In this document: piece by piece, positions 1 to 12,408 of the stretch
Layout: every line of letters starts with the position of its first letter
Numbering within the stretch: position 1 is the first letter of the stretch
NCBI GenBank assembly: GCA_963932465.1
Contig: OZ010787.1
Location: forward strand, 32,430,087 to 32,494,086
Direction: 5' to 3'
Length of the DNA stretch: 64,000 bases
Source of the DNA: Maratus speciosus
Taxonomy: Eukaryota; Arthropoda; Arachnida; Araneae; Salticidae
Notes under the pieces: model-generated
Told to the model about the DNA's origin: nothing
The model's input: the letters and a program-made list of their open reading frames with translations, nothing else
Database searches by the model: none
Program-made: the position numbers and the translations under genes

Positions 1-414
1 ACAGTTGGCCACCCTGGTGCTAGAGAAAAAAAGTGTTGAAATTGCATGCCCTTTGCTCCAATACATTTTGGTTTCCGGTTTTTTAATAATGCCTTGTAAG
101 ATGATAATGCCCAAGAATACCATTAATTCATTTGTAGATACTGGTTTCCAACTTCTTCTACCTTTTGAAATGCGAAAACCTGGAGCTTCCTGAGCTGTTA
201 AGCATATACGTTCCTTTCTGTTTCAATAAAATCAATTAACTCATCATCTACAAAATACTCAAAATACTTCAAAACTACCAAACTTGGATCAAAATTTACT
301 TTTAGTTTAGGTGTTTCCGAAAATCTAAAATGTGTGGGAGCCCGGCCGACAACAGCACCCGAAATTGTTTGCCATAAATGGCCAGGTAACAGTGTCGCTT
401 TCTCTCTGGTATCA
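1..414. other. Unassigned AT-rich flank
   Basis: I see no gene, repeat family or structured element in this stretch. The short open frames have no recognisable motif or codon pattern and are most likely chance. Confidence 0.5.
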
Positions 415-423
415 TGAAATTAA

Positions 424-964
424 CATGGAACTATTAATAAAAAGGAACTGTCATATCCTTAGTGAAGCTTCAACTGTAACCGCTATGGCAAAGGTTGTTT
501 ATCGCCGTTGGAAACTTACACCAGTATATTTATACAGAAATTTTCTTCTTATTTAAACGCCTTATTATTGCAAAATTTCAGTCAAAAATAATGGTAGAAA
601 GAGTTTTTCATTTTTACTGGTAGAAGTTTACTTTCGAGGTAGTCAGGCTCTACGTTTCCGTCATATTGTGACAACCAGGGAAGCAAACTGACAGTTTTAC
701 AGGACAAACTGACACCATAGTAACAGAAAACAGAATTTTTTATCACGTTTGTGAGAAAAAAAAATTCCCGTGAGTAAGACGCTTAAGTAAGAATTAATTT
801 TCTATTCAATTTTACTGGTGGGGTGTTAGCCCCGGCGGTAATTTGAAACTCGAGTTCTGATTTAAAAACAGCAGCCGCCATTTTGTGACAATCTCCTCAG
901 TTACTTCACTCGCAACTCGTAGAGAGTACACTATATGTCTACTCCTTTTTATTCATAACTTCAT
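424..964 (+). mobile_element. MITE family F, copy 1 (9-bp target duplication, MULE-like)
   Basis: This 541-bp non-coding element starts CATGGAACTATTAATAAA and ends in the approximate inverse, TTCATAACTTCAT. It is flanked by the 9-mers TGAAATTAA (415-423) and TGAAATTCA (965-973). Three more copies lie at 9750, 11842 and 62282, the intact ones also with about 9-bp duplications. Shared internal landmarks are a TTTTACTGGTGGG block and a GCCGCCAT...GTGACAA block near the right end. A 9-bp duplication fits Mutator-like elements, but no transposase is present, so the superfamily is inference. Confidence 0.75.
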
Positions 965-1026
965 TGAAATTCATCAACTTAAACGTCATAAAATATACTT
1001 CCATCCGAATCACTGGCAATTTTACT

Positions 1027-1967
1027 CAAAGCGATATAAGTAAGCGTACAAACTTAATACTGGAACCGGGCGTAAATTAACACAGCTGCGCCATCTTGTG
1101 GACGAGGTGATAATCCACATGCGCGGGCTTTTAATGTGACGTCATATATGAAAGGATATCTACCATATGCGCATATTTCCAAAATCTTTAGTCACTCATG
1201 GAACTGAATTTTGTTTACCACATTTATTGCAAAATAATGGCGTGGCAAGAGGGGCGTCCAGTTGCACTCGACACCACGAAGCAAAGCGATATAAGTAAGC
1301 GTCCTATCTTAAATGGGAGAGATAACCGCAAGATTAAAGGCGAGGTCACATCAATCAAGGTCGCACGCCACGTAGCAAACGGAGTTAAGCTACAGGAAGA
1401 TGCCTAACTGTTTTCTTATTTCACACCACTAAAATTGTAAAGTTTTTTTTCAACTTGATTAATAGCTGAAATGTCTCTGACAAGGGAAAGAAGTTTCGTG
1501 GTGTCAAGTGCAACTGGCTACCCCTCTCGCTACGCCGTTATTTTGCAATAAGTGCGGGAAACAAAATGCAGTTCCATGAATGACTGAAGATTTAGAAAAT
1601 ATGTGCAGATGGTAGATATCCTGTCATATATGACGTCACACTAAAAGCCCGCATATGTGGATTATCACGCCGTCCACAAGATGGCGCAATTGCGTTAGTT
1701 AACCCCCGATTAAAGTATTAAATTTCTAAGCTTCCTTACATCGCTTTGCAACGAAGTTTTGCTCGCCTTGTCAGTACCGTTTCAGCTATTAGTCAAGGTG
1801 AAAAAACTTTACAATTTTAGTGGTGTGGAGTAAGAAAACAGTTAGGCATCTTCTTGTAGTTTAACCCCGTCCGCTACGTGGCGTGCGACCTTTATTGATG
1901 TGACCTCGCCTTTAATCTTGCGGTTACCTCTCCCATTTAAGATAGGATGCTTACTTATATCGCTTTG
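1027..1967 (+). mobile_element. hAT-type MITE family CAAAGCG, outer copy
   Basis: The terminal inverted repeat reads CAAAGCGATATAAGTAAGCG. The same termini bound elements at 1282, 9330, 22199 and 62368, three of which have clear 8-bp target duplications, the hAT signature. Here the flanking 8-mers are ATTTTACT and GATTTAAT, a poor match, so this insertion is old or its edge is off by a base or two. It is split by a second copy of the same family. The short open frame inside (1198-1407) has no coding character. Confidence 0.75.
1282..1748 (+). mobile_element. hAT-type MITE family CAAAGCG, inner copy
   Basis: This 467-bp copy lies inside the outer copy in the opposite sense. Its flanking 8-mers are CCACGAAG (1274-1281) and CAACGAAG (1749-1756), differing at one base. 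The interior matches the 467-bp copy at 62368 along its whole length. Confidence 0.8.
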
Positions 1968-2099
1968 GATTTAATAATATTCCAATTAAAATAAAAAAAT
2001 CTCGATTCATCAAAATCCATAATTTACCAAAATATAGATTGTACAAATCAAACCCGAATGGCAATACTCAAAGACTTCAGATAGAAATGCCAGTTAAGT

Positions 2100-2220
2100 T
2101 TTTCTAATTTCAGAAGTTTTTTCCAGCAATTAAATCCCCAGCCCGGAAATAAGACGAGCACGAGAAATAACGGACGACCTCAGCACGTTATATTTACGGG
2201 AGCGAGAATTGAGGGGTTAA
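2100..2220. repeat. Right-end fragment of TTAA MITE family C
   Basis: The stretch ends ACGGGAGCGAGAATTGAGGGGTTAA, closely matching the right ends at 25820-25847 and 28535-28563. The left half could not be traced. Confidence 0.5.
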
Positions 2221-3480
2221 TTCAGTATTAACTTTTTATTTTATTTAGTGGCGATCGTTAATGGCGTCATTGAGGAGAGAAATTACCAAAATTTCCAGCC
2301 TACAATCCGCGAATCAATCAATTATGTTCTAACGCAGAAACCTTATTTCATAAAATGTAACTTATCCAATCACTAAATATTTAACTTCAATAATTAAACA
2401 AAATTACTGGGTCGAAAGATGATTGTTTGTTCCGCGGATTTTAGGTCTGAAGTTACGGTACTTAATGCAGAAAATGTGAATTGTTGTTGTTGTTTCTTAA
2501 TCTCCCATAACATTTTTTCAGATGATTGTAAATACTGGAATTTGATAATCTAGAAAGAGGATATTTCAGTATCATGTTCAAAATATTTTGTTTATTAATT
2601 TAGTAAATATTTGTATCACAGATGTTAAGTTTTATTTAGTTTTAAATTCAGGATATCGTTAGGCTTAATTTTTATGAAATGTAAGAAAAAAATATCAATT
2701 TCTGTTTTTACTTGCAGAATTCTATTAACTTTTGGTTTTTCTTACATTTTATAATTTGTATTACCTATTAAGTACAAAAAGTACTTCAAGGTAACGTTTT
2801 GTTATAAGTTAATAGTCAATGAATATTTAAAGAAACTGCAATATATGTTTCATCTTTCAGAAATTTTTTCGATTGCTGTATCATATTTTAATATTTCTAA
2901 ATATATTCTTGAAAATTATTTTTTAAGAGTTCAATATTTAAACAAATCAAACAGATTTAAATATAGCTGCATAAAAATAGAATGCGAACTCATTAGTTAA
3001 TCTATTTACACAGAAAAACCTCTTCACTTAATTTGAATTTATTAAACTAGCATTAAATCTTTATTTCATTTAGTGGCACTCGTTATTAGCGTCATTAAGA
3101 AGAGCAATTAATTACTTCGTGCAGGAAAAGTTTTTTTTTTTTCATAATATTTTAGTAGATGATAGTAAGTACTGCTGCAGTTTTTAACATCTAGATTAGA
3201 GATACTATTTCACGTATGATGTTTAAAATATTTTGTTAATAATATAGTAAACGTCGCATTATGGGTGAAAAACGAGATTTTATTAATCAGTGCAGACATT
3301 TCTAAATCTCAAATTGTCTGTGATGAAAGAAAAAAAAACTATAATAGCTTTCATTTATATTTGCAAAATTATGTTTCCTTTTTGATATCGGTGAAAATTA
3401 ACTTTTGCTTTAAATAAATATTTTACAAAGTTTATTAAATTAAGGAGACAGTTTACCTCAAAATTGATCAACAAATGGAT
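2221..3480. repeat. Two diverged tandem copies of an unnamed repeat
   Basis: Landmarks near 2235-2290 (ATTTAGTGGCGATCGTTA, then GCGTCATT) and 2519-2590 recur in the same order at 3060-3115 and 3150-3240. A third diverged copy sits at about 10650-10900. It is very AT-rich with no open frame and of unknown class. Confidence 0.45.
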
Positions 3481-3587
3481 TTTTTTTTTTAAATATTAAA
3501 TGAAAGCCTGTATAATTGTTAATATTTTGACACCTGATTTTTAACCATACGGGAATTATATCCCAAGCTATTTTAAATTTTGTTAAT

Positions 3588-3793
3588 ACCGTATATACTC
3601 GTGTATAAGCCGACCACAAATTCGAGAGGAGTAACAGACTGCATGCAAGTATTTTCGGAAAGTTATCTTCGTTTTATCTAAATTCAAAAGTTGCTGATAT
3701 TAAATAAGGTGAATATAGCTGCACAAAAATACCGGTATGCAACATATTTTTTTCTCGAATTTACGGGTCGGCTTATACACGGGTATATACGGT
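3588..3793. mobile_element. MITE with ACCGTATATAC termini
   Basis: The inverted termini read ACCGTATATACTCGTGTATA on the left and the inverse of ACCGTATATACCCGTGTATA on the right, followed inward by a matching AGCCGACC block. The element is 206 bp and non-coding. Flanking T/A bases suggest a TA target, but this is weak. Confidence 0.7.
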
Positions 3794-3872
3794 GCACCCA
3801 GCGCAATTAACCACACAAATTAAAATTTTAAATGACTTTTTCTCCATGTTCATATGATCTTCATTTTCATGT

Positions 3873-4081
3873 TTTAACACTAGAACGCCCGGAAATTTTA
3901 CTCAAGTTTCATAAAAATATTTGATACCAGAATTTTTATATCAAAATATTTGACTGATTTATTTCACGTAAATCAGCGTAGTTTAAATTTAACTTATTTT
4001 ATGAAAGAATTTCTGGTTTCAGTTGACATTTAATCATATAGTCGGAGTCGGATCGACTCCTTCCGGGCTTTCTTGTGTCAA
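3873..4081. mobile_element. TTAA MITE family A, copy 1
   Basis: The left end is TTAACACTAGAACGCCCGG; the right end is a decayed inverse with TCAA in place of TTAA. It is a palindromic element of about 205 bp. Internal blocks GGATCGACTCC and TTTCTGGTTTC recur in other family A copies at 23675, 24117, 58385, 59507 and 59766. TTAA targets are typical of piggyBac- and Kolobok-type elements. Confidence 0.7.
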
Positions 4082-4762
4082 CACATTCTGGACGGGAAAC
4101 GAAAATTCTCGTTTTCATTTTAAAAAGAAACATCATTCACTAAGGACCTTAAAGACAATGCCTTTATGTCATGTTGTCCATATTTTTTTTAGATTGTAAG
4201 ACATTTAATATTAAATTCGTTCATTGAAAGGTACTTACCGATGCATAAACTTGGGAAAACTATCTAGAACACCCATTTACAAAAGTCTTTTAGAACAGGG
4301 AGGAGCTTGTACTGTTTTAAAATTAAGATTTGATAAAAATTGCCCATCGGCAATGTGTTAAAAATGCTAAAGCTTTTTTGTATTTTAGGTAGAGATTTAA
4401 AAATTTTTGTACACGTTCTTTATTATATATGTAATAAATCTGAGCATGGAATTTGTCTTCGGGTTTTTTTTAAATAAAAGTGTAAGGAGATGTGTTAGAT
4501 TTCATAGTTTTACAATAAATATATTAGAAAAAAAATATATTAAATCTATCTAAAAATCCATGCGCAGTCTTATGTAATAAACATTTTAATAGCTTTAAAA
4601 AATAAAAAAAAATAGTAGAGATTTAAAAAAAAACTTTTTAAAAGTTTTAATTAAGTATGCATTTAAATTTTTAATGTACTTTTAGTTGAACATTGAAATA
4701 CATTGAATTCACCATTTGAAGCATTTTTTTAAAGAAATTGTTTGAAAAGTAAACTGTCCCCT

Positions 4763-4985
4763 TAACCCTTTAATGCGCGATTTCTTATTTTGTTTCGAAA
4801 ATATATACATATGATTCTCTGAAAGGTTTATTACACAGGAAAGATAATGAAAAAAAATCAGAAATACATTTTTCATATAATACATCGATCTTTTCGTCTG
4901 TTGCACATCTGCAATACAAGTAAAAACTACTGTAGTGTGGTTGTTTTACGCTAAAATATTACATATTAGTAAATAATTTAAGAAG
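4763..4985. repeat. Dispersed repeat H, copy 1
   Basis: This stretch, including TTGCACATCTGCAATACAAG and the sequence before it, recurs in the same orientation at about 41990-42170. No terminal repeats or coding potential were seen. It begins TTAACCCTTTAATGCG, so it may be one half of a TTAA MITE. Confidence 0.55.
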
Positions 4986-5149
4986 TATGTATCCAAATAC
5001 CTTATTTTATAGAACTTAACTTTTAAACCTTTAACCTTTTATCTACTGCATTATGATCTACTGAAATTTTTCTCTTATAATTTTTTTCTGTTACTACAGT
5101 AAAAAGATTAGCATAAAAAATACTCACCTGTGAGAAATTTATTTATAAA

Positions 5150-5385
5150 GGTAATTTATTAGAGTGGCACTCTAAAGTACCGTCAGTACACAATGACTAA
5201 ACTATCGTAACAGAAAACCCACAAGTTATTTCAAATGGCACTAAAAAATATTTTCGATTTAGTAAGAATGTGAAATACAGGCTTTTTTCTTATTTACAAA
5301 TAAATCGTTTGGGAAATTCCAGTGCCAATCATTTATTTCAACACTTTAGAATTGAAAATGCTTTGGCCATGAAAGGGTTTAAAAA
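5150..5385. repeat. Possible decayed TTAA MITE, family D-like
   Basis: The right part, with ATTCCAGTGCCAATC followed by CCATGAAAGGGTTTAA, resembles family D right halves. The left part shares AGTACCGTCAGTA with a site near 9017. Boundaries are uncertain. The remaining sequence from 4986 to 5723 shows nothing else I can assign. Confidence 0.35.
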
Positions 5386-5723
5386 AAACTATTTTTTTTT
5401 TTTTAGGTTTCGATCTTGTTAGCAGTCCTTTAGTTATGCGACGTTTATATTCCAGGGACAACATGTTCTCTCGCATCTCCACATATGCAATATATGAATT
5501 TACGTATGCCATTTCTAGCATAGAAAAAACGAGCCAGTGCCACAAATTTTTCAATTTCGTATACAAAATAACAATGAAACAGAAAAGAAATACTAGGGAA
5601 ATCATTACTACGCTACATTTTAGTAATTACATTTTAAAGCAGATGAAAACGATGGATAGCTACACAGACGAAAAGTAAACAGGAAGTTTTTCTCCAACAC
5701 CCAGTGTACTGACTGTACTTATA

Positions 5724-7630
5724 CAGGGTGTCCAGCGAATAAGACCCTGATTTCAAAATTAAATATCTCAAAAACAAAGATCAATAGAATTATGCGGTAA
5801 ACGGTTTGTTTATTAGCTAAGCTGTAAAAATGTTATGCAGAAGTTAAAAAAATTAGTTGCAAAAACCGCTAACAGATGGCTCTGTAATCGCAATGCCTAT
5901 AAATTGTGTTTTGAAGTCCAGAGCATTAGCGTTTCATTTCTAGATGGCTTCCTACGGAAGAACAAAGATTGGGAAAGACCACTTCTTCGTTTGGGTGAAG
6001 TGCAAAAGTGGAGACATCTGGTCACAGAATTATTGCATCAGCTTCAACTTTAGAGAATTTCAATTAATAGAATTTTCAATAAAAATATTAGCAATCATTA
6101 TATAAGAAGTTATTAAAATATTTTATTTGGATAATGTGCAGAAGTGGAGACATCTGGTCACAGAATTATTGCATCAGCTTCAATTTTGGAGAATTTCAAT
6201 TAATAGAATTTTCAATACAAAACTTTAGCAATCATTACATAAGAACATAGTAAAATATTTTATTTGGGTAATGTGCAGAAGCGGAGCCATGTGTTGACAG
6301 AATTGAGATTTGTTTCAAATTTTGTTAAAAGCTACTTCGGTCCGGATACCACTATCTCTATGGTATGTCTTTTCTCTCCTAATTGGTAGATCGTGGAATC
6401 GAATCCAAGTAGAGGAAGATTTGAAAAAAAATAGAAATCTTTACTTTTTAATATTTATTTAAACTGAGAAAAAAAGATCCAAAGTTTCTGGTTTTAAAAT
6501 TTAGTTAAGCTAAAAGAAACCCCCTTTTTTTAAAAATCATTGAGCATATATAATAATGATTCATAAATCATTTTTTTAATTGTAGAGAATAGTTTGAATG
6601 AAAAATTCAAATTTTCTATTTTTAAAAACTTAATTAAATGAAAAAAAAAATTTTTAATTTTAAAAACTCGTTTTCATTTTCTTATCACTGAGCACAGATA
6701 TATGGTGCATCTTCTAGCGACAGGATCCAAAGTGTTGGAAAGGAATGCAGCATCACAAATACTTTTGCTTTGACGTTGATAGTATGACTTATCATCAATT
6801 CCTTTTAAAAAAGAAATAATTTAATGCATAATTTCTGTCTCTAAAATTTTGTTTACATAGAAAAGAAATATATGTGTTGTGCTACAACCAAAGTATTATG
6901 CCTTGATTTAAAAATATAAATGAAAAGTGCAAAATTACTTTTTTCTTTATAATAATTCAGGTATAAACAATAATACCAAAATATTATGTCGTGATTTAAA
7001 AATATAAAAAATAAATAAAAAGTACAAAATTATTTTTCTAAATGTATGCATTTTTATTTAAATAATTATATGACATTAAAAATTGAATTTAATAAAATAT
7101 TTTAGTAAGTTCTTATATAATAATTTCTAAACTTTTTATTGAAAATTCTATTAATTGAAATTCTCTAAAATTAAAGCTAATGCAATAATTATGTGACCAG
7201 ATGTCTCCGCTTCTCCACATTATCCAAATAAAATATTTTAATAAGTTCGTATATAATGCTTGCTAAATTTTTTATTGAAAATTCTATTAATTGAATTTCT
7301 CTAAAATTGAAGCTGATTCAATAATTCTGTGACCAGATGTCTCCACTTCTGCCCATCACCCCAACGAAAAAGTGCTCTTTCCCAATCTTCGTTCTTCCTT
7401 AGGAAGCTGTCTAGGAATGAGACGCTAGTGTTCTGGACTTCGAAGCTCAGTTTACAAGTATTGCGATTATAGCGCCATCTGTTAACAATTTTTGCAACTC
7501 AATTTTGAAATTTCTGTATAACATTTTTACAGCTTAGCTAATAAACAAACCGTTTACCCCGTAATTCTATTGATCTTTGTTTTTGAGATATTTAATTTTG
7601 AAATCAGGGTCTTATTCGCTGGACACCCTG
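5724..7630. mobile_element. Mariner/Tc1-like non-autonomous element with very long inverted repeats
   Basis: Both ends carry CAGGGTGTCCAGCGAATAAG in inverse orientation, flanked by TA. Inverted similarity extends several hundred bases inward, covering the AACAGATGGC and GACATCTGGTCAC blocks. Inside lie repeated units around GTGGAGACATCTGGTCAC (about 6008, 6143, 7185 and 7330). No transposase frame was found; the frame at 5835-6053 lies within the left arm. TA duplication and CAGGGTGTCC ends fit the IS630-Tc1-mariner group. Confidence 0.75.
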
Positions 7631-9329
7631 TAAGTACTATGAAGACTTTTTTTGCTAGTGAAGAGAGATGGCCGTTTTTTGTATTGACAAGAGATTTTTA
7701 ACACCAGGTCCTATTAAAAAAAATTCCAATTCGAGTAAACGAAGAGTTTGTTTATTTCATAATGAAAGTCGAAGGGAGAGGTACAGGGGGAAAGCAAATA
7801 AGGAGCCTCTTTTAAGACGTCATCACGAGGCTAGAGAGGGAGCAGGAATACTTGAATATACAGTTACAACTTTCTTGCTTGGCGGACTACAATATCGCCA
7901 ATCTAAAAGTATTTTTGCGCCATGCACAAGAGGCAAAAAGAAACATTGGCTGGCATGTTCGCCAAAAACATACGGTAGGTTTCTACCATATTAATTGTGT
8001 AGGGGGGGGGGGGGCAGATTGTGGGCTGCATACATTCCTGAGTCAGGATAGCCGCAGACTAATCTGTACATTGATACAGCTGCGCTTAAAAAAAATAAAA
8101 AAAATGTTATCTGGAAAGGGCATAGTAACAGACCGAATTCGTTAGGCTAAAAAGCATGAGAATGTATTTTTCTAGACCAGATGTTAGGTCAAAGATGAAC
8201 CGCTTTACCACAAAAATGCAGAATTGCCATACATCTGAACAAAAGGGTGTGAAGCGAAGATAATTCTAATAAATAGATTGCATGTAAAGTGATTTTAAAT
8301 GATGAGTTATATTCATGCCCAAATAAGGAAATGACCGAAGTTAAAATGCTTTTGAAACTAACAGACAGCCGTAACGAATTTTGTACAAGGTTAAATCGTA
8401 TGTGTGAAAGAATCAGAAAGTGAAAATGGAGAGTGATTCACTGATTTTATTTTATTAAGGAGATAAGTACTTAGAATAATTTAATTTAAATGTGAAGGGC
8501 TGTTAATACAATCGATTTAGTTTTTAAATGTTGAATTTAATTTAGGGGCTGCACTGTTTGACTATAGTGCACAAAATAAAAAGTTGTTAAACAGAATTTT
8601 AATTGAAACTGTCTGGGGAGGGGGGAATGGAATGTAAACATAAACGATTATCTCGTTATAAGTACCACCGAGTAATTCAACTGTTAAATCAAATACATAC
8701 ACCGTTCACCTAAAGTAGCTAGTCAAACTCTATTCTAAGATCATAGTGAACACATAAAAAAAAATCCAACACTTATATCGTTTACTGTGTTTGCAGCAAT
8801 AAAAAGATGAGCGTGACAATCTGCATTAAATGTCGGCACAAAACCCATCGTCTGTGTCAAAGATAGCCACCTTCCTCGCTAAAATAACGAACCTAGAACT
8901 ACTGCCGCCATGTATCCGGATAAAGTGGAGTTCAAAGAGTGTTTTTGCAAAATGCCATTAGAATATTAGTAATATTCACTATGAGATGAAAGTTTAAAGT
9001 AAGTGGTACTTATAAGTACCGTCAGTAAATAAAAAATTAATTCCAGTGATGGAATACGTTCTAGAAAATACGTAGTCCAGAGAATTTGAATTTACACCGG
9101 AAAGTTTTAATGGTTAATTTCGCTTTATTTAAATACGGAATGTCTGTTATTAATTAAATTAGACGTTGCTATTTTAATTTTCTGGTGTGAATTAGGAATA
9201 TACGAATAAAAAAATCTCTTAAATAAAAAACACTGTTTTTTGTACATATGCAAAGCTGCGCACTAAAGGGTTAAGGATTTTTTATAAATATTCTCCTGTA
9301 CAACTATTGAAATAAAATTCGCTATTCGC
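7631..9329. other. Unassigned interval
   Basis: No gene recognised. The longest frame (7668-7994, 108 codons) is rich in Arg and Lys but matches no family I know. A G-run lies at 8001-8014 and a palindrome TACTTATAAGTA near 9007. The stretch 9000-9275 resembles a decayed TTAA MITE right half (TTTTCTGGTGTGAATT, then CACTAAAGGGTTAA). Confidence 0.4.
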
Positions 9330-9450
9330 CAAAGCGATATAAGTAAGCGTACAAACTTAATACTGGAATCAGGCGTAAATTAACACAGTTGCGCCATCTT
9401 GTGGACGGGGTGATAATCCACATACGCCGGCTTTTAGTGTGTCGTCATAT

Positions 9451-9699
9451 CGTCGGTACCATGTCAAACTATCCAATGTGAAAACAGCAGGCTTCTTTTT
9501 TTAAATTCAGATTTCTTGTTTGGCACCACTTTTCTGTAATGGTGAAATTCAGTTCTTTTCGCCGTAATTATTACGCCATTAAATAATGTTAAATAAGGTG
9601 AATTTTACTGTTTCAAATAAGTGGTGCCAATCATGAAACCTGAATTTTAAAAAAGTAGCCCAAAATTTTCAATTTGGATAGTTCGACATGGTACCGACG
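9451..9699. mobile_element. Palindromic MITE with CGTCGGTACCATGTC termini
   Basis: The inverted ends read CGTCGGTACCATGTCAAACT and CGTCGGTACCATGTCGAACT. They are flanked by ATAT on both sides (9447-9450, 9700-9703). The interior resembles the MITE at 17337 (GTAGCCC, TTTAAATTCAG and TGGTGCCA blocks), suggesting a shared core with different ends. Confidence 0.7.
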
Positions 9700-9749
9700 A
9701 TATATGACAGGATATCTACTATCTGCGTATACTTTCTACATCTTTAGTC

Positions 9750-10290
9750 CATGGAACTATTAATAAAGAGGAACTGACATATCCTTAAAATAGTGAAGCA
9801 TCAACTGTAACCGCTATCGCAGGCGTTGTTTACTGTCGGTGGAAACTTCCACCAGTAGATTTATATAGAAATTTTCAACTTATTTAAACGCCTTAATATA
9901 ACAAAATTTCAGTCATAAATAATCGTAGAAACAGATTTCCATTTTTACTGGTAGGAGTTTACTTTGGCAATAGTTAGGTACTGCGTTTTCGCCATATTGT
10001 GACAACCAAGGAAACAAACTGACAGTTTTACAAGGCATACTGACACCGGTAAAAACAAATAAAACTTTTTACGACATTTTTGAGAAAATTTTCCATGAAT
10101 AAGAAGTAGAAATATGACGAAGTTTTCTATTCAATTTTACTGGTGGGATGTTCGGCCTAGTGGTAATCAGAAACTGAAGATCCTATTTTAAAAAAAGCCG
10201 CCGCCATCTTGTGACAACCTCCTCAGTTACTTCACTCGCAACTGGTAGACAGCACACTACATGTCTCCTCCTCTTTATTCATAACTCCAT
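9750..10290 (+). mobile_element. MITE family F, copy 2
   Basis: This 541-bp copy starts CATGGAACTATTAATAAAG and ends CATAACTCCAT. Perfect 9-bp duplications TCTTTAGTC lie at 9741-9749 and 10291-10299. It inserted into the hAT-type MITE and is nearly co-linear with the copy at 424. Confidence 0.85.
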
Positions 10291-10599
10291 TCTTTAGTCA
10301 CTCACGGAACTGGATCTTGTTTACCACATTTATCGCAAAATAATGGCGTAGCAAGAAGGGCATCCAGACGCTCGTGACACCACGAAGTTTTCTTCGCCTT
10401 GTCAGAGACATTTCAGCTATTAATGAAGGTGAGAAAAACTTTACAATTTTAGTGGTGTGAAGTAAGACAACAGTTAGGTATCTTCCTGTAGTTTAGTCCC
10501 GTCCGCTACGTGGCGTACGGCCTTGATTTATATAACCTCGCCTTTAATCTTGCGGTTACCCTTCCCATTTAAGATAGGACGCCTACTTATATCGCTTTG

Positions 10600-11767
10600 C
10601 TATTCGCTTATAAACTGCATCAAAAATGATTATGAGCCCAAACGAAACCCCGTTTACGTTCTGACTTTATTAAATATTATAACATTTTTTTATGTTCATC
10701 AGTGGCCTCAATTAGAAGGGAAATTACATCGTGCAGAAAATTTCTTTTATTTTCTGTTATCTTACTGATTTATTAAATGATAGTAAGTACCACAGCACTA
10801 TTTTATAGGGATTGTAGATGATATTTCAGTGAGGCGTTTAATTTTTTTTAATAATGTAGTAAATGTCTATAATGTAGGTGTTAAATTTTAATTTAAAATT
10901 AAGTGTAGTCATAAATTATCTTCAAATTTTATGCAGTATAAATTAGAATTATATATATATATATATATATTTTTTTTTTTTTTCGAAATTTTTTTAACAG
11001 ATGTTTTACTTTTCTGCTAAGTTTTTCTTCATTTTTCTAAATAATATTAACATTAATTGTGTAAAACAGCTGTGAAATTTATTAGATTATAATAAACACC
11101 AGAGATTTGTTTTCTTGATTATTGTGACTTTCAACAAAATGTTGGAAATATTTTTAATTAAAGCAGTTAAGACGAATTTTATATCTTAAATTTTAATTAT
11201 TAATAAAAGCAGACATTGTCTCAAATATACAGCAATTTAATGAAAACAAATAATTAAGTTTTTTTTTCCACGTGCAAAATTTTGTTTTCCTGTATTCCAA
11301 AGTACTTATTCTAAATAGCCCATTCTCTTCATTGTAAAGCAATTTATTTAAAAAACTGAAACTAAAAGCATAATTTATTTACCAAACACCGCGTAAATAA
11401 TAGAAAATACCACGCTTTTGACTCGCTTATTAAAATATTTGAAATAGACTGAACTAAAAATAAAAGCATAATCTAATTAGCGAAAACTGAGTATATAACA
11501 TTAAATAAATATATTTAGAGCCCCTTTTAAAATGCGTAAAATTGACATTGAAGTAAAATTTTTATACCTGAAAAAAAAAACTGTGATTATTTATATTATT
11601 GCTGCCAAAATGATGTTACAAAGGAAGAAATTTTAAATAAAAAAAGTTGCAAAATATTCTTATTTGAAAATTGAATGTAAAACTCTCAATATATTATTTT
11701 AACACATTGTCATAGCTACCAACTTATACGCTTTTTTGTACCACAAAAATTTAATATTAAATTATAC
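10600..11767. repeat. AT-rich interval with a third copy of the 2.2-kb repeat and a half MITE
   Basis: 10650-10900 matches the repeats at 2221-3480 in order. A TA microsatellite lies at about 10949-10968. 11711-11765 (CATAGCTACCAACTTATACG) is the left half of the MITE family seen at 20544 and 29677. No gene was recognised. Confidence 0.45.
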
Positions 11768-11876
11768 CTCTATACCGCTGAATTTTCGCTCCAGTGACAT
11801 TAACGGGCTGTGTCTTTTATTCAGATTGTTTGATACCCACCTTGGAACTAATAGTAAAGAGGAACTGACATGTCCT

Positions 11877-12092
11877 TAACCCCTTGAGCGTCAAGCAATT
11901 ACGTTTGTGAAATGCTGAATTCCCACCGGAATCTTTGAAAAATTCTATTTCAAAATAAGCAAAAGCAATTTTACGGCATCTTTTTTTTTTCACTAAAGTT
12001 AGAAAAGTAAAATTTAATAAAATTTTTCTGGTGTAAATGTTCATTAATCGTAGGTGGTATATAATATATACCGGTGCCCCTCAAGGGGATAA
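11877..12092. mobile_element. TTAA MITE family B, copy 1
   Basis: It starts TTAACCCCTTGAGCG and ends in the inverse CCCCTCAAGGGGATAA, inserted at a TTAA that intact family F copies show uninterrupted. Internal blocks AATTCCCACCGGAAT and TTTTTCTGGTGTAAAT are family hallmarks. The right half carries TGGTATATAATATATACC. Confidence 0.8.
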
Positions 12093-12408
12093 AATAGTGC
12101 AGCTTCAACTGTGACCGCTATCGCAGGAGTTGTTTACCGCCGGTGGATACTGCCACCAGTAAATTTTTATAGAAAATGTCACCTTATAAAAACGCCTTAA
12201 TATTGCAAAACTTCAGTTATCAATAGTGGAAGAAACAGATTCTCATTTTTACTGGTAGAAGTTTACTTTGACGGTAGTCACGCCCTGCGTTTCCGCGATA
12301 TTGCGAAAACCAGGGAAACAAACTGACTGTTTTACAAGGCGAACTGACACCAGTAAGAACAAATAGAAATTTACATACATAAAACGTTTACTTAAAGCTA
12401 AAATAATT

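Larger units (their letters stand above)
9330..10599. mobile_element. hAT-type MITE family CAAAGCG, copy carrying two nested MITEs
   Basis: The termini are CAAAGCGATATAAGTAAGCG and its inverse. Perfect 8-bp duplications CTATTCGC lie at 9322-9329 and 10600-10607. Without the nested insertions at 9451-9699 and 9750-10290 it matches the 467-bp copy at 62368. No coding sequence. Confidence 0.85.

Noticed and set aside
1198..1407. 69-codon open frame
   Set aside because: Lies across the boundary of two nested MITE copies, so it cannot be an old gene.
6340..6420. Possible tRNA with a GGAATCGAATCC B-box-like string
   Set aside because: No matching acceptor stem or A box at the right distance.
7668..7994. 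108-codon open frame with basic composition
   Set aside because: No recognisable domain, no relatives in the window, and it overlaps another frame of similar length; probably chance.
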